DNA of 64,000 nucleotides. Origin: Microseira wollei NIES-4236 (lineage in GTDB: Bacteria; Cyanobacteriota; Cyanobacteriia; Cyanobacteriales; Aerosakkonemataceae). The DNA lies in contig NZ_BLAY01000002.1 of NCBI RefSeq assembly GCF_020521235.1, positions 62,001-126,000 of the forward strand, written 5' to 3'. Position numbers and translations under genes: made by a program. Of the stretch, positions 35,726-44,343 are shown piece by piece (position 1 is the first letter of the stretch; every line of letters begins with the position of its first letter). The notes under the pieces were generated by a model. It ran no database searches and was not told the DNA's origin. It worked only from the letters and a program-made list of their open reading frames with translations.

Positions 35726-36298
35726 ATGATGATTGAGGACGATCGGATTTTGGATGCAGATGAAATAATCGTTGAGCAAATTCCCCATCAATCCAACCAT
35801 AGATCGGCATCCATAGGCATGAATAATGACTTAGCTAAAGTAGCGATGGGAGCCTTAATTGGTGGTACCTTGGGCGCAATAGCTGCGGCTTTGGCTAATA
35901 AGAATACAGTTGCAAGGGTTAACCTGGCTGTAAAAAGTGTAGGGAATTTGGTCAAGAATGCAGCTGATGGTGTTAACCAGACTGTAAAAGATGTAGGCGA
36001 TGGAGTAAAAAGCGTAGCTTCTGGTGTTAACGACACGGCAAAAGATGTAGGAGAAGCAGTCAAGGGTGCCGCTCTTGGAATTAACGACACCGTTCAAACT
36101 ACACTTGATACAGTCAAGGATACAGCTAGTGGCGTTAACAACTCTGTAAAAAATACAGTAGACGCAGTCAAGGGTGCAGCTAGCGATGTTAACAACTCGG
36201 TAAAAAATACAGGGGACGTACTCAAGGGTGCATCCTCAGATGTCCAGCCATCTGATAAGCAGACAACCTACATTTTAGTCCCAGTTGACAAACAGTAG
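35726..36298 (+). CDS. Glycine-zipper/LEA-like helical repeat protein, paralogue 3
   Basis: A 190-residue short version of the gene at 34207: acidic leader (1-35), glycine zipper (about 41-58: MGALIGGTLGAIAAALAN), then repeated amphipathic units (KSVGNLVKNAADGVNQTVKD, GVNDTAKDVGEAVKGA). Repeats average 11-14 residues. Starts at one of two adjacent ATGs after AAAGGAGAGG. No enzymatic motif. With its two neighbours it makes a local paralogue family; amplification of the helical part explains the size differences. A large inverted-repeat array begins directly at its stop codon. Confidence 0.7.
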   Translation: MMIEDDRILDADEIIVEQIPHQSNHRSASIGMNNDLAKVAMGALIGGTLGAIAAALANKNTVARVNLAVKSVGNLVKNAADGVNQTVKDVGDGVKSVASGVNDTAKDVGEAVKGAALGINDTVQTTLDTVKDTASGVNNSVKNTVDAVKGAASDVNNSVKNTGDVLKGASSDVQPSDKQTTYILVPVDKQ

Positions 36299-36716
36299 AC
36301 CTCTGGCAAAAATATTTGAGGCGGGCAAGATGCCCACCCCACAAAATCAGAAAAATTCTTCTGGGATGGGCGCTTTCCTGCACAACCCACAAAATCAGAA
36401 AAATTCTTCTGGGATGGGCGCTTTCCTGCACAACCCACAAAATCAGAAAAATTATTGTGGGGTGGGCGGGACGCCCGCCTTTCAAATCGTCTCGCACAAC
36501 CCACAAAATCAGAAAAATTATTGTGGGATGGGCGGGACGCCCGCCTTTCAAATTGTCTCGCACAACCCACAAAACCAGAAAAATTATTGTGGGGTGGGCG
36601 GGACGCCCGCCTTTCAAATTGTCTCGCACAACCCACAAAACCAGAAAAATTATTGTGGGGTGGGCGTCGGTGCCCGCCTTTCAAATTGTCTCAAAAGACT
36701 TTTGCCAGAGGTGTAG
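36296..36716. repeat. Expanded TAGACCTCT inverted-repeat element with internal tandem units
   Basis: Outer inverted ends TAGACCTCTGGCAAAAAT (36296) and ACTTTTGCCAGAGGTGTA (to 36716). Inside, ACAAAATCAGAAAAATT-type units start at 36341, 36389, 36437, 36503, 36569 and 36635: two steps of 48 bp and three of 66 bp, the latter each holding the hairpin GGGCGGGACGCCCGCC. Frames stay open through the array on both strands because the periods are multiples of 3, but they are not genes. Confidence 0.88.
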
Positions 36717-36849
36717 TAAGTTGGTGAACTATCGCCAGTATTCTAGGGAAAAGTTGAAAGAATAGAGGCTTAAGCTCATGCTGTTGTTGGTCAGATAGCA
36801 CGGACTCGTGTAAAATCTATCCAGCTTTCTTCTTATCTGGCTTTTCCCA

Positions 36850-38610
36850 GTGGTTGTAAATCACTCAGTCGCTGTTGCTGCCCATTGCATTAACCCGGAT
36901 TGTTCCCATCCCTACCCTCAGAGTATGGCGAACAATTTTTGCAACAGCTGCGGATCGCCGCTACGGTTAAAAAATCGTTATATTCCCCTCCAACGCCTGG
37001 GTGTTGGGGGGTTTGCTGCGATTTACGCGGTTTGGGACATCTCAGCACAAACGGAACTCGTGCTGAAGGTGTTGGTAGAAACCTCGCCCAAGGCGTTGGA
37101 ATTATTTGAACAAGAAGCAAAGGTGTTGGCGAGTCTGCGCCATCCGGGAGTGCCTCTTGTGGAAGCAGATGATTATTTTCCGATAATTGTCGGCAATTCG
37201 CCCCAGCGGTTATTGCCTTGTCTGGTGATGGAAAAGATCGCTGGACAGACTTTAGAGGAAATTCTAGAACTGTATCCCCAAGGATGTCCCCCAGAATGGG
37301 TGCTTTCTTGGTTAAAGCAAGCGGTGGATATTCTGCGGGAGTTGCATCGGCGTCGCATCGTGCATCGGGATATTAAACCGTCTAATTTAATGCTGCGTCA
37401 CCACGCCCCATTGAGGGGGACTCAATTGCTGTCTTCTCCAGGGAAAAAAGAAAAGGGGCAGTTGGTGTTAATTGATTTTGGTGGGGCGAAACAAATTGGG
37501 TTGGGGATAAAAGCGCCTATTGTTTCTAATTCTCAAGGTAGATCGACGCGGTTATTTTCTCCCGGTTACAGTCCACCAGAACAAATGACTGGGGGAGTGG
37601 TAGAACCAGGGGCGGATTTTTATGCCCTGGGGATGACTTGCATTCACTTGCTGACGGGTATTTTTCCGCCGGAATTGGAAGATCCGGTAAGTGGGAAATT
37701 GCGATGGCGCGATGCGCTGCGCGATCGCATCCTCATTCACCCCGAATTTGCCGATTTGTTGGATGAAATGATCTCTCCGGATCTGCGCGATCGCCCCGCC
37801 AGCGCCAGTAAAATTCGAGCCAGAATTCTGCGGATTAACCGCCAGAAGGTTACATCCCGAAATTTCATCCTCCTGTGCTTGCAATGGTGCTTCAACTCAT
37901 TGTGGGCGGGGTTGGTGTTTGTTTGGCGGGTAATTTATTCAGCTTTCCGATTAATTTTCCAAGTCCTGAGTGCGGGAATCAATACTATTTTGGCGATGGG
38001 GATCGGTGGGTTGGGTGGATTTGCCGGTAGCATTGGATTTTGGTTAGCCCATAAGTCGCCGATAATGACTCAAATGAATAATTATCTCACCCAAGAGATA
38101 CCCCGGCAGCTTCCCGATATTGCGATTATAATCAAGCCGGAAATTATCTTATTTGCAGCAGCAGGATGGACAACGGCGGCGAGTCTCTCGCGTACCAGTA
38201 GTTTAGGCACTTGTGGGGGGTTTTGGGCAGGATGTATGGGAATGTTGGGATATATTCTGGGATGGTTGCTTTGGCAAGCAGTATCTCCCGATGGGGCGGG
38301 ATTGGTGGGGGGTTGCGCGATCGCTGCCTATTTCCTTACCGTTGGGCTAGGCTTACCCAGGCAACACATCTTAGTTTATGCGATCGTCGCCGCCACCGGC
38401 ACGGCGGGTTTGTTCGCCAGTCTCGTTACTTTAAACTTGTTGCCCAACGGCACTATTAATTCCCTCGCCGATGCTTTTAGTCAATTGGGTTGGTCTGAAC
38501 CTGGAATTAGTCTCGCTTTTTTTAGTATTCTGGGGATTATCCTTGGCTTTTGGCTGAGTGTAAGTCATCATATTGTGGTGCCTCTTCTACGATTGTTAGG
38601 TTGGCGATGA
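36850..38610 (+). CDS. Membrane Ser/Thr protein kinase with zinc-ribbon N-terminus
   Basis: A 586-residue Hanks-type kinase. A four-Cys ribbon (about 13-36: CINPDC, CNSCG) precedes the kinase domain (about 43-330): glycine loop LGVGGFAAIY, ATP-binding Lys in ELVLKVL, catalytic loop IVHRDIKPSNLML, and DFG in LIDFGGAKQ, all intact. The activation segment includes SPGYSPPEQ. The last 230 residues have about five or six membrane spans rather than the PASTA domains of Gram-positive kinases, so the kinase domain is probably cytosolic and held to the membrane from its C-terminal side. This layout (4-Cys, kinase, membrane region) is common in cyanobacteria. The start at GTG 36850 is the one giving the full ribbon. 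Targets unknown. Confidence 0.9.
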   Translation: MVVNHSVAVAAHCINPDCSHPYPQSMANNFCNSCGSPLRLKNRYIPLQRLGVGGFAAIYAVWDISAQTELVLKVLVETSPKALELFEQEAKVLASLRHPGVPLVEADDYFPIIVGNSPQRLLPCLVMEKIAGQTLEEILELYPQGCPPEWVLSWLKQAVDILRELHRRRIVHRDIKPSNLMLRHHAPLRGTQLLSSPGKKEKGQLVLIDFGGAKQIGLGIKAPIVSNSQGRSTRLFSPGYSPPEQMTGGVVEPGADFYALGMTCIHLLTGIFPPELEDPVSGKLRWRDALRDRILIHPEFADLLDEMISPDLRDRPASASKIRARILRINRQKVTSRNFILLCLQWCFNSLWAGLVFVWRVIYSAFRLIFQVLSAGINTILAMGIGGLGGFAGSIGFWLAHKSPIMTQMNNYLTQEIPRQLPDIAIIIKPEIILFAAAGWTTAASLSRTSSLGTCGGFWAGCMGMLGYILGWLLWQAVSPDGAGLVGGCAIAAYFLTVGLGLPRQHILVYAIVAATGTAGLFASLVTLNLLPNGTINSLADAFSQLGWSEPGISLAFFSILGIILGFWLSVSHHIVVPLLRLLGWR

Positions 38611-38626
38611 GATTGGGAACAATAAA

Positions 38627-39223
38627 ATGGATTTATCGATGCAAATTGAAGCAACAAAAGGCTACTACACGCCCGAAGAATATTTGGCGCTAGAACAAGT
38701 ATCTGACTCTAAACACGAGTACCGCGATGGAAAAATAGTTGCCATGCCCGGAGTTAGCAAAAATCACAATAAAATTGCTGGCAATTTTTATGCTGAATTA
38801 AAGTTAGCTTTAAAAGGGCAAGATTGCGATATCTATATCGGCGATGTCCGCTTGTGGATACCGCGCTATCGTCAGTACAGCTATCCCGATGTCATGGTGG
38901 TTTCAGGAAATTGTATTTATCCGGGAATCGATAATACACCCGTCCTGAATCCATCGCTGATTGCTGAAGTTTTATCTAAATCAACTAAAAATTACGACCA
39001 AGGCGAAAAGTTTTTGTATTATCGGTCAATTCCTCAATTAAGTGAATATATTTTAATCGACCCCTCGAAATATCACGTAATGCAGTATAATAAACTCGGC
39101 AATAACCAATGGTTATTAACCGAGTACGAATCAAAGAATGCCGAATTAATGCTCGAATCAGTAAACGTACAAATTCCTATGAGCGAACTATACGACCGCG
39201 TAAATTTTGATGAAAGTGAATAA
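38627..39223 (+). CDS. Uma2 family protein (DUF820, PD-(D/E)XK nuclease fold)
   Basis: A 198-residue member of the Uma2/DUF820 family, hugely expanded in cyanobacteria. Landmarks: YYTPEEYLALEQVSDSKHEY, YIGDVRLWIP, YPDVMVVSGN and the late IAEVLSKSTKNYD, then EYILID. These carry the acidic and Lys residues of a restriction-endonuclease-like core (the D of PDV, the E of AEV and the K of SKST), so a nuclease activity is plausible but the role is unknown. It starts 17 nt after the kinase gene and may be cotranscribed. A second ATG 12 nt on is an equal start. Confidence 0.9.
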   Translation: MDLSMQIEATKGYYTPEEYLALEQVSDSKHEYRDGKIVAMPGVSKNHNKIAGNFYAELKLALKGQDCDIYIGDVRLWIPRYRQYSYPDVMVVSGNCIYPGIDNTPVLNPSLIAEVLSKSTKNYDQGEKFLYYRSIPQLSEYILIDPSKYHVMQYNKLGNNQWLLTEYESKNAELMLESVNVQIPMSELYDRVNFDESE

Positions 39224-39303
39224 GAATTGCTAATGGCTAATGGCTAATGGTTCAAAGCAATTAGCAATTAGCAATTAACCATTAGCAATTAGCAATTAGC
39301 CAT
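39224..39303. repeat. Heptamer hairpin between two convergent genes
   Basis: TTGCTAATGGCTAATGGCTA faces AGCAATTAGCAATTAGCCAT. Its right end supplies the last residues and stop codon of the minus-strand hydrolase gene (FANG-stop). Confidence 0.7.
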
Positions 39304-40231
39304 TAGCAAATACTTCTCGCAATCGGGTGGTGATGTAAGCGATCGCATCCTTCCCTTTATCTAAAACTTGCGCCATTCCGACAAAACTGTGAATCATTCC
39401 CTCACCCTCCCAAAACTGCACCGATACGCCCGCTTCCTGCAATTTTGCCCCATACGCTAACCCTTCATCTCGCAGCACGTCGCATTCGCCAGTAATAATT
39501 AAAGCGGGGGGTAAATTGCTCAATTCTTCCGCTAATATCGGCGAAGCATAGTGGTTTTGGGCATCCGCTTCATCGGCAAGATAATGTTGCCAATACCAAA
39601 TCATTTCATCCCTGGTTAAACCAAAACCGCTGGCATATTTTAAGTAGGACTCGGTATTAAAGTCATTCTGAATTACCGGATACATTAGCAGTTGATAAAC
39701 TAATTTCGGTTCGCCTTTATCCCGCGCCATCAGTGCAAGTGCGGCGGCGATATTGCCCCCGGCGCTATCTCCCGCTACCCCAACCCGCGCCGGATCTATA
39801 TGCAATTCAATTGCATTGGCGACAACCCATTTAAGGGCAGCATAAGCATCATCTAAAGCAGCGGGAAATTTATGTTCTGGTGCGAGACGATAGTCTACCG
39901 ACACGACGACGCATTCTGCTTTTAAACTAATATTCCAACAGATACTATCTGCCGCATCTAAGTCGCCCAATACCCAACCGCCGCCGTGAAAATAAACTAA
40001 CACGGGCATGGGTGCGTTACCCTTTGGCGTGTAAATGCGGATGGGGATATCTCCCACAGGGGTGGAGATGGTGCGATTTTTGACTTGCGGTACGGGTTGC
40101 AATCGGCGGGGTTTACCCCTGTATTGGGCGGTGATTTCCCTTGCTTTTGCGGGTTCAAGGGTTTGCAGGGGGGGGATGTTGAGTCCGGCGATTAGTTTGA
40201 GGATTTTTTCAGCTTGTGGATCTAGAGGCAT
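39296..40231 (-). CDS. Alpha/beta hydrolase, hormone-sensitive-lipase type
   Basis: A 311-residue esterase/lipase of the HSL (family IV) group. The oxyanion motif HGGGW, the nucleophile elbow GDSAGG, the Asp in ITGECDVLRDEG and the His in EGEGMIHSF make a full catalytic set. The N-terminal cap (about 1-60) is present. It hydrolyses short- to medium-chain esters by family knowledge; the natural substrate is unknown. No signal peptide. The C-terminal VFANG and the stop codon come from a heptamer repeat, so the original end of the protein may have been slightly longer or different. It is a lone gene converging on the Uma2 gene. Confidence 0.9.
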   Translation of the reverse strand: MPLDPQAEKILKLIAGLNIPPLQTLEPAKAREITAQYRGKPRRLQPVPQVKNRTISTPVGDIPIRIYTPKGNAPMPVLVYFHGGGWVLGDLDAADSICWNISLKAECVVVSVDYRLAPEHKFPAALDDAYAALKWVVANAIELHIDPARVGVAGDSAGGNIAAALALMARDKGEPKLVYQLLMYPVIQNDFNTESYLKYASGFGLTRDEMIWYWQHYLADEADAQNHYASPILAEELSNLPPALIITGECDVLRDEGLAYGAKLQEAGVSVQFWEGEGMIHSFVGMAQVLDKGKDAIAYITTRLREVFANG

Positions 40232-40330
40232 TGGGGACAGGTGAGAAATTGCTAATTACATATGTTGCGATCGCATCCGCCCATTTGGCAACAATTGGCA
40301 AAATATGCCAAACTCTCAGATCTAACCGTT

Positions 40331-40544
40331 ATTGACGAACAAATTCAGAAAAAAGGCTATAGTACCGCAGCGTGAATATATTCGCCATATGATTCGCACT
40401 CCCCAAGAAAGAGAAGAACAGAAACGCCTAGAAACCCTGTTAATCGAAGGTTTAGACAGTGGTGAACCGATAGAAATTACCCAGGAATGGTGGGAAAACA
40501 AGCGGGCGGACTTGATGCAACGCCTTCGCCAAAACCAACCATGA
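40331..40544 (+). pseudogene. Frameshifted ParD-type antitoxin remnant
   Basis: The stretch reads IDEQIQKKGYSTA in one frame, then EYIRHMIRTPQEREEQKRLE in the next: together they make the ribbon-helix-helix C-terminal part and toxin-binding tail typical of ParD antitoxins. One surplus base around 40369-40371 separates the frames. The N-terminal strand is not clearly recoverable. A 51-residue ORF from ATG 40389 remains and could still be translated. It overlaps the toxin remnant by ATGA. Confidence 0.65.
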
Positions 40545-40594
40545 CGCTTCGGTTTTTGATCGATGCCAAAGCAAGTCAAGATTTAGATAAGTAA
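40541..40594 (+). pseudogene. Truncated ParE/RelE-type toxin
   Basis: Only the first 17 codons remain (MTLRFLIDAKASQDLDK), matching the usual start of ParE toxins, before the stop TAA provided by a family A cassette. The start codon overlaps the antitoxin's stop, the normal arrangement for this toxin-antitoxin family. Confidence 0.6.
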
Positions 40595-40820
40595 CTCAAG
40601 TTGCTAGTTATCTCATGCATAGGAGCTCATGGCTAATGGCTGATGGCTAATGGCTGATGGCTGATGGCTGATGGCTGATGGCTGATGGCTGATGGCTGAT
40701 GGCTGATGGCTGATGGCTCATGTCAGTAAAAATCGTATATTAGCAATTAGCAATTAGCCATTAGCCATTAGCAACCCCGAAGTTTATAACTAACAACTTG
40801 CGTTAACTAGCAACTTGAGT
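40592..40820. repeat. Family A cassette copy 5 with long GGCTGAT array
   Basis: Left end TAACTCAAGTTGCTAGTTAT; then 13 heptamers in a row (40631-40721), ten of them GGCTGAT; a right arm of TTAGCAATTAGCAATTAGCC; and right end ATAACTAACAACTTGCGTTA followed by a second, inverted terminal motif AACTAGCAACTTGAGTTA (about 40804-40821). The array is by far the longest heptamer run in the window. Confidence 0.85.
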
Positions 40821-40823
40821 TAA

Positions 40824-41053
40824 TAGACCTCTTGCAAAAGTCCTTTTGAGAGGATTTGAAGGGCGGGCACCGACGCCCACCCCACAAGAATTTTTCTGGT
40901 TTTGTGGGGTGGGTAGTATTGCCCGCCCACCCCACAAGAATTTTTCTGGTTTTGTGGGGTGGGTAGTATTGCCCGCCCACCCCACGAGAATTTTTTTGGT
41001 TTTGTGGGGTGGGTAGTATTGCCCGCCTCAAATATTTTTGCCAGAGGTCTAAT
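40824..41053. repeat. Expanded TAGACCTCT inverted-repeat element, 50-bp units
   Basis: Ends AATAGACCTCTTGCAAAAGT and TTTTTGCCAGAGGTCTAAT. Three units start at 40881, 40931 and 40981 (period 50 bp), each pairing CCCCACAAGAA with TTTTGTGGGG around TTTTTCTGG. Sister of the array at 36296-36716, with a different internal unit. Immediately adjacent to the family A cassette. Confidence 0.85.
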
Positions 41054-41087
41054 ATCTGCAGGTTTTACCCGCCCCTACACAATAAGA

Positions 41088-41444
41088 TTACGACTCTAAA
41101 ACTTGACGAATGCGCCGTTCTAAACGGTCAAGGTCTAAACCGCCTTCGTCGCGACAAATACGGCGTACAGTCCCGTTAAGATTACCCAAATCAACTAATA
41201 AATCTTGCAGGATTTCTTGCTGCTGACGCGACTGGGTAACTTCGCGGGGTTCTTGTACTAAATCCCGCACAATAGTATCTTCAGCACGGGAGGCAACGAT
41301 CGGGTCTGTTTGTCCTTCGAGGTGAACAAAAGTGCGCCTTCCCGGTCCGCGTTCTTCCTCAATCGGAATCACCGCTGATACGCGATCCGACCGCACGTAT
41401 TTGCCAAATCCGAGATGAACTAAAACCGATGATTGAATTTTCAT
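41088..41444 (-). CDS. RemA-like DUF370 regulator
   Basis: A 118-residue protein. The first 65 residues (SSVLVHLGFGKYVRSDRVSAVIP, then GRRTFVHL and DPIVASRAEDTIV) match the DUF370/RemA pattern of small DNA-binding proteins that control biofilm matrix genes in Bacillus. The C-terminal part (EVTQSRQQQEILQDLLVDLGNL and after) is a charged helix, probably for oligomer contacts, and is longer than in RemA. RemA makes ring-shaped oligomers that wrap DNA; whether the cyanobacterial protein does is unknown. Single gene; its 5' side is an AT-rich 440-nt gap. Confidence 0.65.
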   Translation of the reverse strand: MKIQSSVLVHLGFGKYVRSDRVSAVIPIEEERGPGRRTFVHLEGQTDPIVASRAEDTIVRDLVQEPREVTQSRQQQEILQDLLVDLGNLNGTVRRICRDEGGLDLDRLERRIRQVLES

Positions 41445-41883
41445 AAACCTTGAAATTTTCTTGAATGCTTATCCTTATTTTAACTAAAATAAAAATGGTT
41501 TTACCAAGCGGTTTTTCCCGATTTTTGCTACGGTTTTTCCTCAAGTAAAAACAGCATCAAAAGCCACAATAATTATCTATACTCGCCCAAAAAAAATGAC
41601 GGAGAGAGAGTCTAAACCCAGATAGCGAAAATTTTCAAAAACATGGCTCTGTTGCAGTAAACTTTTAAAAAATGCCAAATAAATTTTAATCTATATAAGC
41701 CGAAAAAAAGGCTTTGAGATTTGTTAGTTGATCCCCATACCCAGCGTATGTTGGCTGGGCCTACATCTGGTGGCAAACTCGAGCGAGTATGGCGGGATAT
41801 TTCTGGTGAAATTAAGGTAAAATCAGTAGAATTAACTGGATAGATTGTTTAAGCGGTCGTTGTTGTTGGTGGTGAAAATACTT
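41445..41883. other. AT-rich intergenic region between divergent genes
   Basis: Promoter region for the RemA-like gene (minus) and the TPR gene (plus). It has several A/T runs and one hairpin CCCAGC/GCTGGG near 41739. No gene or repeat family recognised apart from these. Confidence 0.4.
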
Positions 41884-42315
41884 ATGACTGGCATCAGTCG
41901 CTACAATCGGGCGCTAATTAGCCTCGAACAAGCTTGGCAAAGGGAGTCTGGCAAATCAAATCTCTGGTATAACCAGGGCGATGTGCTGGCTAACTTAGGT
42001 CGTTACGAAGAAGCACTTGCCTGCTTTGAGAAAGCCGTAGAAGTTGAGCCAAATGACTACGCTGCCTGGGTTTTCCGCGCCGTGGTACTGCTCCACTTAA
42101 ACCGCTATCAAGAAGCTGTCACAAGTTGTAACAAAGCTTTAGAAATTCAACCAAAAGATGCACAAGCCTGGATTTTCCGAGGCGCGGCGCTGCATCGTTT
42201 GGGACGCTACGCAGAAGCTTACGACAGCTACGACAAGGCATTGGGAAAACCGGAAGCATCGGGATGGAGAAAAAAGCTAAGCAAATTGATGGGATGGGTA
42301 ATGGGTAATGGGTAA
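41884..42315 (+). CDS. TPR repeat protein
   Basis: About 143 residues from ATG 41884 (MTGISRYNR); TTG 41845 or GTG 41872 are possible earlier starts. Three tetratricopeptide repeats are clear: NLWYNQGDVLANLGRYEEAL, AWVFRAVVLLHLNRYQEAV and AWIFRGAALHRLGRYAEAY. TPRs form a superhelix for binding other proteins; there is no enzymatic domain or signal peptide. The C-terminus (LMGWVMGNG, stop) is made by TAATGGG heptamers, so the gene may be truncated at the 3' end by the repeat hairpin at 42296. Confidence 0.75.
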   Translation: MTGISRYNRALISLEQAWQRESGKSNLWYNQGDVLANLGRYEEALACFEKAVEVEPNDYAAWVFRAVVLLHLNRYQEAVTSCNKALEIQPKDAQAWIFRGAALHRLGRYAEAYDSYDKALGKPEASGWRKKLSKLMGWVMGNG

Positions 42316-42420
42316 TAGGTAATGGGTAATGGGGAAAGGCGTGTGAGCGATTACCAAGCTGGCAATTAGCAATTAGCAATTAGCAATTAGCAATTACCCA
42401 TTACCAATTACCCATTACCG
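42296..42420. repeat. Heptamer hairpin after the TPR gene
   Basis: GGTAATGGGTAATGGGTAAT on the left; CAATTAGCAATTAGC and CCCATTACCAATTACCC on the right. Complementary arms around about 40 nt. The left arm encodes the end of the TPR protein. Confidence 0.75.
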
Positions 42421-42486
42421 CTGACCTTCAAGTAGATTGTCTAAAATAGACAAATAACGATTTGGGGGCCAGGTAACTGGTCAAGA

Positions 42487-44271
42487 GTGCTTATCGAGAC
42501 GATCTACGGGTTACTTCAGGGTTTAAAGTCCAGCCAGCTGAAGCAGCTACAACGGCTGTATCATCAGCGGATTCCGGGCGATCGCATCACCACGCCGGAA
42601 TTTGCCCAAAGGCTGGCAGCTATTAGCGCGGAACTATCCGAACCTGTCTGCGCCTATATCAACCGTCGGGGACAGGTGATTCGCGTGGGTGTGGGTACGC
42701 CCCGTCAAACTCAAATCCCGCCTTTAGAATTGCCGCGCTATGGTGCCGAACGACTCAGCGGTATTCGCTGTATCGCCACCAATCTCAAGTCAGAACCACC
42801 AAGCGTTGCGGCTTTAACCGCAATGGCACTGCAACGGCTCGATGTACTGGTGGTGCTAAGTGTTACCGGCGAAGGATTTGAGCGACGGGGTGGGGGTGCG
42901 ACTGGTTATGTCAAAGAAACCTATCTGGCACACCTAGTACCAAATCAAGTTCTGCGTGAGGACTTCAGTTCTGGGCTGGAGAAAGGGACTGAAGTCCTGA
43001 CGCAGAACGGGGTGAAATCCGCCCCGGCAGAATCAGGCGTTGCCAATTGGATCGTGTCGCCAGCAATGAGTCTAGATATGCTAACCAAGCAGGATTTTCT
43101 CGACTTGGTTAATGGGTTAGAAGCAGAATTTCAGCGGGAATTCATCGCTCAACAGGTAGACTCGGATAGCGATCGCGTCCTCTTAGTCGGAGTCATGACC
43201 GATGATATCACCCCCCAAGAATTCCAGTACGGCATCGAAGAATTGGCAAGGTTGGTGGATACTGCCGGGGGTGAAGTATTGCAGGCGGTGACCCAGAAGC
43301 GATCGCGCCTCCATCCCCAAACCGTTGTCGGGGAAGGCAAGGTGCAAGAAATTGCCCTCACCGCCCAAACAATAGGTGCAAACCTGATTGTATTTAACCG
43401 CGACCTCTCCCCCGCCCAAGTTCGCAACTTAGAAACCCAAATTGGCGTCCGGGTAGTAGACCGCACCGAAGTCATTTTAGATATCTTTGCCCAACGCGCC
43501 CAATCCGGGGCAGGAAAATTGCAAGTAGAACTGGCGCAGTTAGAATACATGCTGCCGCGACTGACTGGGAGAGGTCAAGCCATGTCCCGTCTAGGGGGCG
43601 GTATCGGTACCAGAGGTCCCGGTGAAACAAAATTAGAAACCGAACGCCGCGCCATTGGGCGTCGCATCGCCCGCCTGCAACAGGAAGTCAACCAACTGCA
43701 AGCGCACCGTTCGCGCCTGAGGCAAAATCGGCAACACCAAGAAGTTCCCTCCGTCGCTTTAGTCGGTTATACCAATGCAGGTAAATCTACCCTGTTAAAT
43801 GTATTGACCAACGCTGAGGTTTATACCGCTGACCAGCTATTCGCGACGCTTGACCCCACCACGCGCCGCTTGGTAATTCCCGATGCAGTAACGGGGGAAC
43901 CGATGCCCATTGTGCTGACAGATACAGTCGGATTTATTCACGAACTACCCCCCGCTTTGATGGATGCGTTTCGCGCCACCTTAGAAGAAGTCACCGAAGC
44001 AGACGCTTTGTTGCACCTGGTGGATTTGTCCCATCCGGCGTGGCACAGTCACATTCGTTCGGTAATGGCGATTCTGTCAGAAATGCCCGTCACTCCCGGC
44101 CCAGCTTTGGTTGCTTTTAATAAGATCGACTGCGCCAATAGCGAAGCTCTAGCATCGGCGCGAGAAGAGTTTCCCCAAGCCGTGTTTATTTCGGCAAGCG
44201 AACGTCTGGGTCTAGACACCCTGCGTGAGAAACTCGCCCAACTGGTGCATTATGCCGTCGCCCAACGTTGA
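42487..44271 (+). CDS. hflX: GTPase HflX
   Basis: A 594-residue ribosome-associated GTPase that splits stalled or hibernating 70S ribosomes. The N-terminal half contains the glycine-rich HflX domain (RLGGGIGTRGPGETKLETERR) and coiled helices; the G domain follows with G1 GYTNAGKST, G3 DTVGF and G4 NKID. The start is GTG 42487. It is longer than E. coli HflX because of a cyanobacterial N-terminal domain of about 200 residues (YHQRIPGDRITTPEFAQRL). A palindrome encoding REDFSSGLEKGTEVLTQNG is inserted at about residues 155-174 within that extension. The GTPase motifs are intact, so the protein should be active. Confidence 0.93.
   Translation: MLIETIYGLLQGLKSSQLKQLQRLYHQRIPGDRITTPEFAQRLAAISAELSEPVCAYINRRGQVIRVGVGTPRQTQIPPLELPRYGAERLSGIRCIATNLKSEPPSVAALTAMALQRLDVLVVLSVTGEGFERRGGGATGYVKETYLAHLVPNQVLREDFSSGLEKGTEVLTQNGVKSAPAESGVANWIVSPAMSLDMLTKQDFLDLVNGLEAEFQREFIAQQVDSDSDRVLLVGVMTDDITPQEFQYGIEELARLVDTAGGEVLQAVTQKRSRLHPQTVVGEGKVQEIALTAQTIGANLIVFNRDLSPAQVRNLETQIGVRVVDRTEVILDIFAQRAQSGAGKLQVELAQLEYMLPRLTGRGQAMSRLGGGIGTRGPGETKLETERRAIGRRIARLQQEVNQLQAHRSRLRQNRQHQEVPSVALVGYTNAGKSTLLNVLTNAEVYTADQLFATLDPTTRRLVIPDAVTGEPMPIVLTDTVGFIHELPPALMDAFRATLEEVTEADALLHLVDLSHPAWHSHIRSVMAILSEMPVTPGPALVAFNKIDCANSEALASAREEFPQAVFISASERLGLDTLREKLAQLVHYAVAQR
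42950..43007. repeat. Palindromic repeat inside hflX
   Basis: Arms TTCTGCGTGAGGACTTCAGT (42950-42969) and ACTGAAGTCCTGACGCAGAA (42988-43007) pair with one mismatch around an 18-nt loop. Read in frame, with no stop. Confidence 0.85.
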
Positions 44272-44343
44272 CCGACGAACCTTTTCCCTCCCCACACTCC
44301 AGCGGTAGGGTGCCCAATCAACCCACCTTAGACGGGAGGCTTT

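Noticed and set aside
36341-36700. Possible CRISPR array
   Set aside because: The intervals between repeats are themselves repeated, there are no unique spacers, unit lengths jump from 48 to 66 bp, and no cas genes are in the window. The same holds for 44469-44558 and 40881-41030.
36285-36765. Several overlapping open frames of 90-150 codons on both strands
   Set aside because: They run through the 48/66-bp repeat array, whose periods are multiples of three. Open frames are a by-product; the peptides are plain repeats with no ribosome-binding sites.
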